Shown: positions 49,802 through 58,038 of the stretch, one piece after another | Numbering within the stretch: the first letter of the stretch is position 1 | How the letters are laid out: each line of letters begins with the position of its first letter | DNA from: JAWAFC01 sp038890815 | Lineage (GTDB): Archaea > Micrarchaeota > Micrarchaeia > Burarchaeales > JACRGF01 | Assembly: GCA_038890815.1 (NCBI GenBank) | Contig: JAWAFC010000005.1 | Location: forward strand, 1-64,000 | DNA: 64,000 nt | Direction of reading: 5' to 3' | The notes under the pieces: model-generated | Told to the model about the DNA's origin: nothing | The model's input: only the letters and a program-made list of their open reading frames with translations | Databases searched by the model: none | Translations under genes and position numbers: made by a program

Positions 49802-50281
49802 GTGGCGAAAAGGAGAAGGGCCAGAGCTGGGGCAAAGCCCGTGCCGGCTGTGAAGGCGAAAGCGCCTGCCGGAGTGCTGGGCAAGACGCCTCAGGAATAC
49901 TACGAGATAATAAAGCTCCCGCTCGCCGTGCTTGTTGTGTGGAGCGTGGTGGAGTTTTTGGTCGCGCTGGCAATCCCGCCACTGGTGTTCGTGGTGGCTC
50001 CCATATCGCTCATCCTAGCGCTCATCGCTGGCCTGTATGTGGGCTGGATGATGGTCAAGCGCGCTGGGGGCGGCGCGATTCAGGCGCTGATTGCCGGAGC
50101 TGCGCTGGGCGTGGTGGCCAATGCAGTGAGCGGGGCGCTCAGCGTGATAGCATCACTGCTGCGTGGGGGGGTATTTGAGGCGGGCGTGGCGGTGGTGGGC
50201 ACGCTCATCGGCATCATCGTCGGCGGCATCATCGAGGCCGTGCTGGCGGCCATCGGAGCGCTTGTGGCAAAGTACATCTAA
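49802..50281 (+). CDS. Small membrane protein of unknown function
   Basis: The 159-residue product has a basic, Ala/Pro-rich start (MAKRRRARAGAKP), an amphipathic segment (TPQEYYEIIKLP) and four hydrophobic segments rich in Gly, Ala, Val and Ile. No family recognised; the Gly/Ala-rich helices resemble glycine-zipper proteins. GTG start, preceded by GGGGTGA, preferred over the TTG at 49784. It converges with the small gene below, stop to stop with 4-bp overlap. Confidence 0.6.
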   Translation: MAKRRRARAGAKPVPAVKAKAPAGVLGKTPQEYYEIIKLPLAVLVVWSVVEFLVALAIPPLVFVVAPISLILALIAGLYVGWMMVKRAGGGAIQALIAGAALGVVANAVSGALSVIASLLRGGVFEAGVAVVGTLIGIIVGGIIEAVLAAIGALVAKYI

Positions 50282-50544
50282 AGGCCCACAAAGTCCTTAG
50301 CGCTCTTCCCTTTCGGGAAGAATACGCCATTCAGCGTCTGTACAGGTAGCCCTGTCTCCTCGGCAACGCGCATGCACTCGCTGGCATCGAGAAACTTGTC
50401 CAGATAGAGCACTGGGTAAGAACCGATGGGGGTGCCAACCCTCTTCACCACGAACTCGCGGAACTGCCAGATGCCCACGTGTCTGACCCTGAGCTGTACT
50501 TTGCCGGCCCGGAGTATTTCCTGCGCGTTCAAGCCCGCACCCAT
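50278..50544 (-). CDS. Small protein at end of isoprenoid operon
   Basis: The 88-residue product begins MGAGLNAQEILRAGKVQLRV and has KRVGTPIGSYPVLYLDKFLDASECMRVAEETGLPVQTLNGVFF. It looks like a compact alpha/beta domain, not a recognised family. It overlaps the IPK gene end by 16 bp and is the last gene of the minus-strand operon, so it is probably co-expressed with it. Confidence 0.5.
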   Translation of the reverse strand: MGAGLNAQEILRAGKVQLRVRHVGIWQFREFVVKRVGTPIGSYPVLYLDKFLDASECMRVAEETGLPVQTLNGVFFPKGKSAKDFVGL

Positions 50545-51305
50545 GTGCCCACAACTGACTTCCCGAGCAGGGCCCTCTCGAGCGCGCCCTCCCGCATGCC
50601 GTTGATGATGATGCATGGCGCGACGTCGGCAATGCTCAGCAGGGCAGCGACTTTGGCACGCATGCCGCCCGTGACATCTGTACCGCGCGCGCCCTTTATG
50701 GCGGGAAGGTGTTTTGCATAGTTGGCGCGTGTTATCTCGGGTATGGTGTTGCCGTTATCGTCAAGCACGCCATCGGTCTCGCCGAGCACGAGCACGCGCG
50801 TTGGGTGGAGGCGCGGGGCGAGATAGGCGAACAACGCTTCGGTGGAGAGCACGCTCGCGCCCTGCGAGAGGTCGAGCACGACATCGCCATAAACGACCGG
50901 CACCAGGCCTGCGCTGAGAAGGCGCAGCATCGGCTCGTGCGACCACGCCGCCAGCGAGCGCGCGTGCGCCACGGCCGAGGCGCATGGTGGCACGGGCACG
51001 GCTGGCACGCCGGCGCCCAGCAACGCATGGATGACAATGTGATTTAGCCTGGAGGCATCGTGATGTACTCTCGCGAAGCCCTGCAGGCCGCGCTTCCCCC
51101 TCATCCCCTTGGCTATGCCATATTTTGCCGCGCTCGTGTGCGCAAACGAGCCACTCCCATGTCCGAGCAAAACCCGCGATGTCGTGCGCCGCAGCGCGGC
51201 GGCGAGCTCGCGCGCGAGTCTCTCGATGACCTCGACGCGCGGGGTGTAGGGCTTGGTCTTGTCGGTGATGAGGGAGCCGCCGAACTTGACAAAAACCAGG
51301 CTCAT
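50529..51305 (-). CDS. ipk: Isopentenyl phosphate kinase
   Basis: The 258-residue amino-acid-kinase-family product has VKFGGSLITDKTKPYTPR and the IPK hallmark HGSGSFAH with catalytic His56, plus GDVVLDLSQGASVLSTE and the late GTDVTGGMRAKV. It phosphorylates isopentenyl phosphate to IPP, the last step of the archaeal mevalonate routes. Its start overlaps the Nudix stop by 4 bp (ATGA). Confidence 0.93.
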   Translation of the reverse strand: MSLVFVKFGGSLITDKTKPYTPRVEVIERLARELAAALRRTTSRVLLGHGSGSFAHTSAAKYGIAKGMRGKRGLQGFARVHHDASRLNHIVIHALLGAGVPAVPVPPCASAVAHARSLAAWSHEPMLRLLSAGLVPVVYGDVVLDLSQGASVLSTEALFAYLAPRLHPTRVLVLGETDGVLDDNGNTIPEITRANYAKHLPAIKGARGTDVTGGMRAKVAALLSIADVAPCIIINGMREGALERALLGKSVVGTWVRA

Positions 51306-51805
51306 ATCCTTCCCTTTCTATGCAGGCTCAGCGCCATGGCGAGGGAGGGCGCAATGTTCCTCACGCCCAGCGCGGCGGCCTGCCGCCATGTGAGAAATCT
51401 GCTGTCGCGCGGTATAAGTTCTTTTCTGTTCGGGCTGAGGCGTGCGCCTTGTGGCAACACGGCCTTGAAGTAAGTGCAGAGCTCATTCTCCTCAGGCCCG
51501 GAGTAAAGTATGGTGGCGATGCGCACGAGCTTCACCCCCCTCACGCCGAGCTCCTCGGCAAGCTCGCGTGCGGCGGCCTGTCTCACATTCTCGCCGAACC
51601 TCACATGGCCGCTGGCGCTGACAGCGAACTTGCCCGGATAGAGCTCTTTGGAGAGCGCGCGACGCTGTACAAACAGCCTGCCTCGCCCATCGAACAGCAG
51701 CACATGGACGGAACGGTGCAGAAGGCCTTTGGCATGGGCGGTTCGCCTTGTGGCTCTGCCGAGCGGTCGGCCGCGCGCATCAACCACCGCCACGGGCTCG
51801 CTCAT
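51302..51805 (-). CDS. Nudix protein, IPP-isomerase-like
   Basis: The 167-residue product has the Nudix box SASGHVRFGENVRQAAARELAEELGV. The arrangement (HRSVHVLLFDGRGRLFVQRR before, ASGHV at the start of the box) resembles the IDI-1-like/YfcD group, but the catalytic Cys found in type I IPP isomerases (CCSH motif) is absent. Its place in an isoprenoid operon makes an IPP isomerase or isopentenyl/dimethylallyl phosphate-related role likely; a house-cleaning hydrolase is the alternative. Confidence 0.75.
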   Translation of the reverse strand: MSEPVAVVDARGRPLGRATRRTAHAKGLLHRSVHVLLFDGRGRLFVQRRALSKELYPGKFAVSASGHVRFGENVRQAAARELAEELGVRGVKLVRIATILYSGPEENELCTYFKAVLPQGARLSPNRKELIPRDSRFLTWRQAAALGVRNIAPSLAMALSLHRKGRI

Positions 51806-52971
51806 GTAGCCGCCTCGAGCTGCGCCCTCAGCTTCCCCTCGGCATCACCCGTAAGTTTTTCTGGCGGGCCGGCGATGTGTGATATGAAAATTTGGGAAGC
51901 GGGCAGTGCTGCCTGAAGCTCGCTGCGTATGGGCTCGGCATCGTGAGGGTTTGTGATGATGGCCACCGAAGGGCCCGTATCTATGGAGAAGTATGCCAGC
52001 AGCCCGCGTCGGCGCATGCCGCGCACGAGCTCTATCATCAGCCGTGTCTCCCTCTGCCAATTGTCAAAGCCGCCCCCGCTGGTGAGAATTCTGTTCAGCC
52101 ACACCGAGTCCTGCTCGGCATGCCTGCCAATGGCTTCGACATCGCGCGCCAGCACAGCCCGAAGCAGGGCGGGCACTGCGCGCACCTTCCTCCTCGCCCA
52201 CTCTGCGTAGTGGGGGGAGCGCACGGCGGCCGCATGCGCGTCCTCCGTGCTCGTGGCCTGGGGAATGGGCACGACAACAAGCCTCAAATCGATTTTGCCG
52301 TCATCAACACGGATGCCGTACGAGTCATCGGGATGAGAGAGATAGCCGGCATGGGAGGGCCACAGCGCAAAGCCGCCCGCCGCGCTCCTGGTGGCCGAGC
52401 CTGCCAGCACGCGCGCGGCGATGCCGAGCAGCCGCCTGTTGGCCGCGCTGCCAGGCAGGGCGGCCCCTATGAGCGCGTGCGCGAGTGCTGCGCCTGCGGC
52501 CGCGCTTGTGCCGAGCCCCTTGCCCGACACACCACCTTTGAAAATGTTCTCGGTCGCGATGCGCACGCGCGCGGTGATGCCGAAGCGGGCTCGGAAGGCA
52601 TTCACCATGGCAATCACTCTTTCCCGCGCCCTGCCCTCCGCCCTCCTGCCCCCTATGACCACCACATCTTCTGCCAGCGATGGATCGAACTCGACCAGCG
52701 CGTTTGTTTTCGTGGAGTCGTTTGTCAAGCTAAGGCTGGGAAAATAGGCGATGCGCAGCTCGGCGTCGGCCATGCCGAGGTACTTCTCAATGCCAAGGAT
52801 GGACCAGGCGCACGAGGCGGCATGGCCGCTTATGTCGCCGAGAGGGCCAATGCTGGGCAGGGGCTCCTCCCTCCATCCACGCGCACGCAGCAGCGCGAGC
52901 ATGCTGTCTGTGGCACGTTGTATGGAAGACTGAAGGGGGGATGGAAGCGCGCATGGAAGTCTGGACAGCAC
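51802..52971 (-). CDS. MvaD-family decarboxylase (phospho- or bisphosphomevalonate)
   Basis: The 389-residue GHMP-family product has the decarboxylase features: IEKYLGMADAELRIAYFPSLSLT near the N-terminus (compare IKYWGK...PSSLSVT), the ATP loop KGLGTSAAAGAAL (151-163), Arg195 in GSATRSAAGGF, and Asp331 in YFSIDTGPSV, the Asp that deprotonates the 3-hydroxyl in MvaD. It probably yields isopentenyl phosphate from mevalonate-5-phosphate or the 3,5-bisphosphate, feeding the adjacent IPK. GTG start, 5 bp after the kinase stop. Confidence 0.75.
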   Translation of the reverse strand: MLSRLPCALPSPLQSSIQRATDSMLALLRARGWREEPLPSIGPLGDISGHAASCAWSILGIEKYLGMADAELRIAYFPSLSLTNDSTKTNALVEFDPSLAEDVVVIGGRRAEGRARERVIAMVNAFRARFGITARVRIATENIFKGGVSGKGLGTSAAAGAALAHALIGAALPGSAANRRLLGIAARVLAGSATRSAAGGFALWPSHAGYLSHPDDSYGIRVDDGKIDLRLVVVPIPQATSTEDAHAAAVRSPHYAEWARRKVRAVPALLRAVLARDVEAIGRHAEQDSVWLNRILTSGGGFDNWQRETRLMIELVRGMRRRGLLAYFSIDTGPSVAIITNPHDAEPIRSELQAALPASQIFISHIAGPPEKLTGDAEGKLRAQLEAAT

Positions 52972-52976
52972 ATCAC

Positions 52977-53765
52977 CTATTTGACCAACTTTTCCATTTT
53001 GGCATACACGATGTCGAGCGCCTGATCTATGGCGCGCTGGATGTCGCCGCTCTCCAGCACCGGAATGCCGTGGCGGCGCGCATCCTCAATCATGTACGCG
53101 CTCATGGCCTCGTACTTATCGAGGTTGTTGATGAGGCGCTCAACCGGCGACTTGTAGTGGCTGTATCTCTGGCGCATGCGGAACCTCTGGATGTGCTCCT
53201 CTCTGCTCTTCAGCTCGAGCGCCATGCCGACTGCGCCTTTGAAACGGAGCTGATGCTCCAGCATGGAAGGCAAGAAGTGAAGGTATTCGAGGACAATGGA
53301 CTCGCCATCGCGCTCACACCGCTCAAGCATGCGCGCCAGGCAGGCGTTCATGATGCGCGACTGCTCCACATAGCCCTTTATAACCGCCTCGCGCGTGGGC
53401 TCGGGGCCGAAATGCTTCCAGGCCTCGTATACGCTTGAGAAGAGCACGGGGTACGCCTTCTCATCCACCATGCCCCGCAAGAACTCGCGCAGCGTGTCGC
53501 CGCCTAGAACGATGCGAATGCCCAGGCGTATGGCCAGCTCGCTGGCGAGCGTGGTCTTGCCCGTGCCCGGGATGCCGCCAACGATGATGATGAGCGGCTC
53601 GTTCACCTCACCGCTTGAAATTCCGCGGATATAACGCATGAAGATGTCAAAACGCCTTCTATACTTGGCATCAAGCTCGTCCGTCCTGCCAATGTACTTT
53701 GCCGCCTCGCCGAAACTCAGCCCGGTGGCTATGAGCGCACGCTCCTCATCGCTTTTGGCAAACAC
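52977..53765 (-). CDS. P-loop kinase, 2-phosphoglycerate-kinase-like; candidate mevalonate-3-phosphate 5-kinase
   Basis: The 262-residue product has an N-terminal ATP-cone-like region (SGLSFGEAAKYIGRTDE type) and a P-loop kinase core: Walker A VGGIPGTGKTTLA (about 62-74), GGDTLREFLR, LEYLHFLPSML and a lid with Arg residues (RFRMRQRYSHYKSP). It resembles archaeal 2-phosphoglycerate kinases. Flanked by a mevalonate-3-kinase-like gene and an MvaD-type decarboxylase, it may phosphorylate mevalonate-3-phosphate at O5; that role is inferred from position only. GTG start after GGGTGAG preferred; TTG at 53780 is the alternative. Confidence 0.7.
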   Translation of the reverse strand: MFAKSDEERALIATGLSFGEAAKYIGRTDELDAKYRRRFDIFMRYIRGISSGEVNEPLIIIVGGIPGTGKTTLASELAIRLGIRIVLGGDTLREFLRGMVDEKAYPVLFSSVYEAWKHFGPEPTREAVIKGYVEQSRIMNACLARMLERCERDGESIVLEYLHFLPSMLEHQLRFKGAVGMALELKSREEHIQRFRMRQRYSHYKSPVERLINNLDKYEAMSAYMIEDARRHGIPVLESGDIQRAIDQALDIVYAKMEKLVK

Positions 53766-53769
53766 GCTC

Positions 53770-54732
53770 TCACCCGACAATCCTCGGAGGGCCGGCTATC
53801 TTGTAAGCGAGCACCCTATCGCCGTATGCTCTGCGCAGCGCGGTTTCAACCCTGCGCGCGTTGCGCGCCAGCGTGTAGACATAAACCATGTTGCCGCCGG
53901 CCACGGTGAACCACGCCCGTATCCCCTTTTCCTCTCTCAAACGTCTCACGAGGTTGCATGCCGCATACATCGGATCTTTTATGACGCGCACGCCAACCCA
54001 CTCGAGGATGTAGTGGAAGTTCATGGCATCCTCCTCGGCGATGGCCATGACGCGCTCGAGATCGCCCTTCCGCAGCGCCGCCTTTATCCTTCTGACAAAC
54101 GCGGGCCTCGAGCACACCCTCTGCGGGAAGTGTGGGTGCTTGACCGCACGCTCATGGATCTCGTCGGCGGAGTGCCGCGCGCCAAGCTCTGGGAATGGGA
54201 TGGCAAAAATGCGCCAGCGCCGTAGCTTTTCGGGTGGCGCGAGCTGGGTGGCGATGCATCGCCCTCGCCGCACCTCTGTAAGGGATAGACCGCCGTACAG
54301 CGAACGATAGACGCTCTCGCTTCCGAGCCTGGCGATCTCGGCTAACTCCTCCTTCGAAATGTCCAGCTCCAGTAAGTCAGCCAGCGCGACCGCGAGCGCA
54401 GCGGCGCCCGCATCGCTGCTGCCGGTCATGATGTTGTGATTGACCGATGTGATGCGCAGCCCGCCCCTGTATCCTGCCCGCCTGCAGAGAAGCCTAACCA
54501 TCTTCAGCATGTCCGCCCCGCGCTTTCCCGAGACGGGCACGCCGTTGACTGTGAAAGAGATGCCGCGTGGCGCGCGCTCCACCGTCGTTTCCGTTCTCAC
54601 CCTCTCCTCAAGGTCAGTCACTGCCAGCCCCATGGTGGAGTAGAATGGGATGCGGCGGGCTGGATCTTTAAGCCCGCATAGCAGGAGAACGGGGATTGTG
54701 GGATAAGCGATGGCTTTTGAGCGTTGTTTCAT
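53770..54732 (-). CDS. Mevalonate-3-kinase-like GHMP protein
   Basis: The 320-residue product looks strongly like the Thermoplasma acidophilum mevalonate-3-kinase as I remember it: AYPTIPVLLLCGLKDPARR at the start, NHNIMTGSSDAGAAALAVAL as the ATP/substrate loop, SESVYRSLYGGLSL, EEDAMNFHYILEWVGVRVI and AWFTVAGGNMVYVY. It belongs to the MvaD superfamily but the catalytic decarboxylase Asp is replaced (FTVAGGN for FSIDTGP), so it should phosphorylate without decarboxylating. First gene of the isoprenoid operon, ATG 5 bp after the tal stop; a TTG extension inside tal is rejected. Confidence 0.75.
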   Translation of the reverse strand: MKQRSKAIAYPTIPVLLLCGLKDPARRIPFYSTMGLAVTDLEERVRTETTVERAPRGISFTVNGVPVSGKRGADMLKMVRLLCRRAGYRGGLRITSVNHNIMTGSSDAGAAALAVALADLLELDISKEELAEIARLGSESVYRSLYGGLSLTEVRRGRCIATQLAPPEKLRRWRIFAIPFPELGARHSADEIHERAVKHPHFPQRVCSRPAFVRRIKAALRKGDLERVMAIAEEDAMNFHYILEWVGVRVIKDPMYAACNLVRRLREEKGIRAWFTVAGGNMVYVYTLARNARRVETALRRAYGDRVLAYKIAGPPRIVG

Positions 54733-54736
54733 GGCT

Positions 54737-55393
54737 TCACTTTTTGGCTTTCTCAAGCGCTTTCTTGTAATCCTCCTGGAACTGCTTTATTCCTCTGTCG
54801 GTCAGTGGGTGCCGCCACATCTTCTCCAGCACTCCGGGCGGGATGGTTGCAATGTGCGCGCCTGCCTTGGCCGCCTCAACGACATGCATCGGGTGACGGA
54901 TGGAGGCTACAATGACCTCTGTCTTGAAGGCGTAGTTCTTGAAAACCTGAACTATGTCGCGCACCACCTGCATGCCATCCGCAGAGATGTCATCGAGTCT
55001 GCCGACGAACGGCGAGACATAGCTTGCGCCCGCCTTAGCGGCGAGCAGCGCCTGGGAGGGCGAAAACACGAGCGTCACGTTTGTGCGGATGCCCCTCTTT
55101 TCGAGGATGCGCACAGCCTTTATGCCTTCGACATCCATGGGGACCTTGACCACGATGTTTGGGGCCCACTTGACGAACTCGAGCGCATCGCGCACGATGT
55201 TATCACAGGTATCCTCGGCACCTTCCACACTGATCGGTCCCTTTATAATTTTGGCGATCTCCTGTATGATGGTCTTGTGGTCACGTCCCTCCTGCATTAT
55301 GAGCGTGGGGTTGGTCGTGACTCCTTCGATGATGCCCAGCGCTGCGGCCTCCTTTATCTTCTCCACGTTTGCGGTGTCGAGGAAAAACTTCAT
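54737..55393 (-). CDS. tal: Transaldolase (TalC/fructose-6-phosphate aldolase type)
   Basis: The 218-residue product begins MKFFLDTANVEKIKEA and has VTTNPTLI, the Schiff-base Lys in VVKVPMDVEGIKAV, NVTLVFSPSQALLAAKAGASYVSPFVGR and a C-terminal GVLEKMWRHPLTDRGI. Short transaldolases of this type interconvert sugar phosphates in the non-oxidative pentose-phosphate pathway. Overlaps tktC by 4 bp. Confidence 0.92.
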   Translation of the reverse strand: MKFFLDTANVEKIKEAAALGIIEGVTTNPTLIMQEGRDHKTIIQEIAKIIKGPISVEGAEDTCDNIVRDALEFVKWAPNIVVKVPMDVEGIKAVRILEKRGIRTNVTLVFSPSQALLAAKAGASYVSPFVGRLDDISADGMQVVRDIVQVFKNYAFKTEVIVASIRHPMHVVEAAKAGAHIATIPPGVLEKMWRHPLTDRGIKQFQEDYKKALEKAKK

Positions 55394-56376
55394 GCCAACA
55401 CCCTCCCCCTCATTTTAACCGTCTCAGCGACCACCTCGGCTATGCCCGCCGCATCGAGCTTGTACTTTTTCAGCAGGTCAGCGGCATCGCCCGACTCGCA
55501 GAAAACATTGTAGATGCCGTGCCTGCGCAGGCGCGTTGGGTATTCATCGGCAAGCACTTCGGCGATGGCGGAGCCCATGCCCCCATCAATTTGATGCTCT
55601 TCGACAGAAACGAGCAGACCTGTCTTCTTAGCCCATTCGATAATCGCCTTGCGGTCAATCGGCTTTATGGTATGCAGGTCGATCACCGCAGCCGATATCC
55701 CCTGTCCGGCCAGCATCTCGGCCGCCTTGAGCGATTCGAACACCATCGGGCCGCAGGCGAAGATTGCCACATCGCTGCCCTCTCTGTATACATTGGCCTT
55801 GCCGAATTCGAAAGGCGTCTCTGGCGTGGTGAATACGGGGAATTTCTCCCTCGTCGTGCGTATGTAGACGGGCCCGGGCACGGCCACCGCAGCGTGCGTC
55901 GCCTTCCTCGCCTCTTCGGCATCAGCGGGCGCGAGCACTGAAAGGTTTGGCAACACGCGCGTTATGGCGATGTCCTCAAGCGCCTGGTGGGATGCGCCAT
56001 CCGGCCCCACGCTGATGCCTGTATGCGAGCCGTGCACGATCACTTTCACATCGTTGTAGCAGATGGCCACTCTTATCTGATCCCAATTCCTGCCGGGCGA
56101 GAATACGCCATAAGCTGAGATGAAAACTTTTTTGCCACAGGCTGCAATGCCTGCGGCCACACCTGCCAGATTCTGCTCTGCCACACCAACCTGGACAAAC
56201 CTCGTGGGGAATTTTCCTGCAAACCAATGCGTGCGCGTTGATTCGGACACATCAGCAGTGACCACCCACACATCCTTGTCTGCCTCGCCCAGCTCCACGA
56301 GCGCCTTTCCAAAACCATCTCTGCTTGATGCCTTGACAGAGCCCGAAAGATCGAGGTGCATATCCTGACGGATCAT
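55390..56376 (-). CDS. Transketolase, C-terminal subunit
   Basis: The 328-residue product covers the pyrimidine-binding and C-terminal domains of transketolase: RFVQVGVAEQNLAGVAAGIA with the catalytic Glu, SHTGISVGPDGASHQALEDIA, and the C-terminal YREGSDVAIFACGPMVFESL. Archaeal transketolase is split in two genes; the partner follows upstream with a 4-bp overlap. Confidence 0.93.
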   Translation of the reverse strand: MIRQDMHLDLSGSVKASSRDGFGKALVELGEADKDVWVVTADVSESTRTHWFAGKFPTRFVQVGVAEQNLAGVAAGIAACGKKVFISAYGVFSPGRNWDQIRVAICYNDVKVIVHGSHTGISVGPDGASHQALEDIAITRVLPNLSVLAPADAEEARKATHAAVAVPGPVYIRTTREKFPVFTTPETPFEFGKANVYREGSDVAIFACGPMVFESLKAAEMLAGQGISAAVIDLHTIKPIDRKAIIEWAKKTGLLVSVEEHQIDGGMGSAIAEVLADEYPTRLRRHGIYNVFCESGDAADLLKKYKLDAAGIAEVVAETVKMRGRVLA

Positions 56377-57230
56377 ATAAGACCCTCCTCAATGGCCCTC
56401 CTTTCCACCTGTAGTATTGCCAGAGCCTCATCCGCCTGTTCTTTTGTCGGAGGCTTGCCATGCCACTCTGTGACGAACTCCATGAAGGGCACGCCCTTGC
56501 CGGGTATGGTGTGCGCGATGATGACGGTGGGCTTCTCAAAAACAGCCTTGCTCTCCTCGCAGGCGTCGATGATTTTCTTTATGTTGTGGCCATCGATCTC
56601 AATGACGTGCCAGCCGAAGGCTCGGTACTTCTCGGCGAAAGGCTCGAGCGGAAGCACCTCCTCTGTGAATCCATCTATCTGGATGTTGTTGCGGTCGACG
56701 ATGACTGTGAGATTGCCCAGGCGGTACTTCGCCGCGAGCATGGCAGCCTCCCAGGTCTGGCCGGCATCGTGCTCACCGTCGCTCGTCAGGCAGTAAACCC
56801 TCCATCGCTTTCTCTCCGTCTTCGCCACTATGGCCATGCCGACGGCTTGCGAAAGCCCTTGGCCGAGTGGGCCTGAGGAATTCTCTACGCCCGGCAAGCT
56901 CCCCCGGTGGGGATGGCCCTGGAGCCGGCTACCCAGCTTCCTGAGCGTCAGCAGCTCCTCCTTCGGGAAATAACCTGCATTTGCGAGCGCAGCGTACAGC
57001 GCAGGGCAGACATGGCCGTTGGAAAGAACGAAGCGATCTCTGTCCGGCCAGCTCGGATTGCTCGGGTCATGATAAAGCACGTTGAAATATAGTGCGGTGA
57101 ATATGTCTGCGAGGCCTATCGAGCCGGCCGAGTGCCCGCTGCGGGCGTGGTAGAGCATCTGCACGATGTCCTGCCTTATCTGATTGGCGATGAGCCTCAG
57201 TGCCTTAATGTCGGTAATTTTCTGTCTCAT
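56373..57230 (-). CDS. Transketolase, N-terminal subunit
   Basis: The 285-residue product has the TPP-binding half of transketolase: SGHSAGSIGLADIFTALYF, RFVLSNGHVCPALYAAL, the TPP motif TSDGEHDAGQTWEAAM ... VDRNNIQIDG, and HTIPGKGVPFMEF. It acts as a heterodimer with the C-terminal subunit encoded next. Overlaps rpe by 4 bp. Confidence 0.94.
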   Translation of the reverse strand: MRQKITDIKALRLIANQIRQDIVQMLYHARSGHSAGSIGLADIFTALYFNVLYHDPSNPSWPDRDRFVLSNGHVCPALYAALANAGYFPKEELLTLRKLGSRLQGHPHRGSLPGVENSSGPLGQGLSQAVGMAIVAKTERKRWRVYCLTSDGEHDAGQTWEAAMLAAKYRLGNLTVIVDRNNIQIDGFTEEVLPLEPFAEKYRAFGWHVIEIDGHNIKKIIDACEESKAVFEKPTVIIAHTIPGKGVPFMEFVTEWHGKPPTKEQADEALAILQVERRAIEEGLI

Positions 57231-57895
57231 TCTCTCCCTGCATTTTTCAAGCGCGCGATGGCCTCGGCAGGGTCGGATGCCCTGAATATTGTGCTGGCTG
57301 AGGCGAGTATGTTCGCGCCCGCCCTCACGGCGCTCCTTGCCGTGACGAAGTCAATCCCCCCATCAACCTCGATGTCAAGGCTGGGAAATCTTTCCCTCAG
57401 CCAGGCTATTTTGGCCTCAACTTCTTTAATATAACGCTGCCCTGAGAAACCTGGGCGCACGGCCATGATGAGAACTCTCTCAACCCTATCTATGAAAGGC
57501 AGAATGGCCTCGACGGGGGTTTCCGGATTGACGGCAAGCCCAAGTCTACCGCCCGTTTTTTTCACGGCGGCCTCGACATCCTGCCATGCATCCCTCGCGG
57601 TCTCGATGTGCACGATGTGAAGGTAGCTCCCGCTGAGCTGTGGGATCAGTTCGTGAGGATTTTCCACCATCCAATGGATCTCGTAATCCACGCCATCGGG
57701 AATGCCGGCCAGCTCGGCCGGGCTGATGGTTGAGTTCGGCACGAACTTGTTGTCCATAATATCGATGTGGATGGCTCGGGCGAAACGCCGAACTGCATTG
57801 ATTGCGGCCATGAGGCTCTGCCTGTCTTTGACGAGAATGGCGGGCGCGACCTCAATCTGCCTGCCGTTGGTCGCCGAAGCCACAACACCCCCCAC
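57227..57895 (-). CDS. rpe: Ribulose-phosphate 3-epimerase
   Basis: The 222-residue TIM-barrel product has VAPAILVKD, IHIDIMDNKFVPNSTI (HxD metal motif), HWMVENPHELI, VLIMAVRPGFSGQRYI and the phosphate motif VDGGIDFVTA. It interconverts ribulose- and xylulose-5-phosphate. The GTG at 57895 is about 26 bp after a TATA box (GTTTAAATTC), supporting it as a leaderless start; TTG 57913 is an alternative. First gene of the long minus-strand operon. Confidence 0.92.
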   Translation of the reverse strand: MGGVVASATNGRQIEVAPAILVKDRQSLMAAINAVRRFARAIHIDIMDNKFVPNSTISPAELAGIPDGVDYEIHWMVENPHELIPQLSGSYLHIVHIETARDAWQDVEAAVKKTGGRLGLAVNPETPVEAILPFIDRVERVLIMAVRPGFSGQRYIKEVEAKIAWLRERFPSLDIEVDGGIDFVTARSAVRAGANILASASTIFRASDPAEAIARLKNAGRE

Positions 57896-58038
57896 AGGTG
57901 AGTTGGATACCAAGAATTTAAACCTTCGCGGCCCAGATGGGCGGATGCACGGAACGCAAAATATTTATGTTTTTTGAGAAAAATATTGCTGTTCTTGATT
58001 CTTCGGGGGTTAATTTCTTCGTGGCAGGAGGTGAGAGC

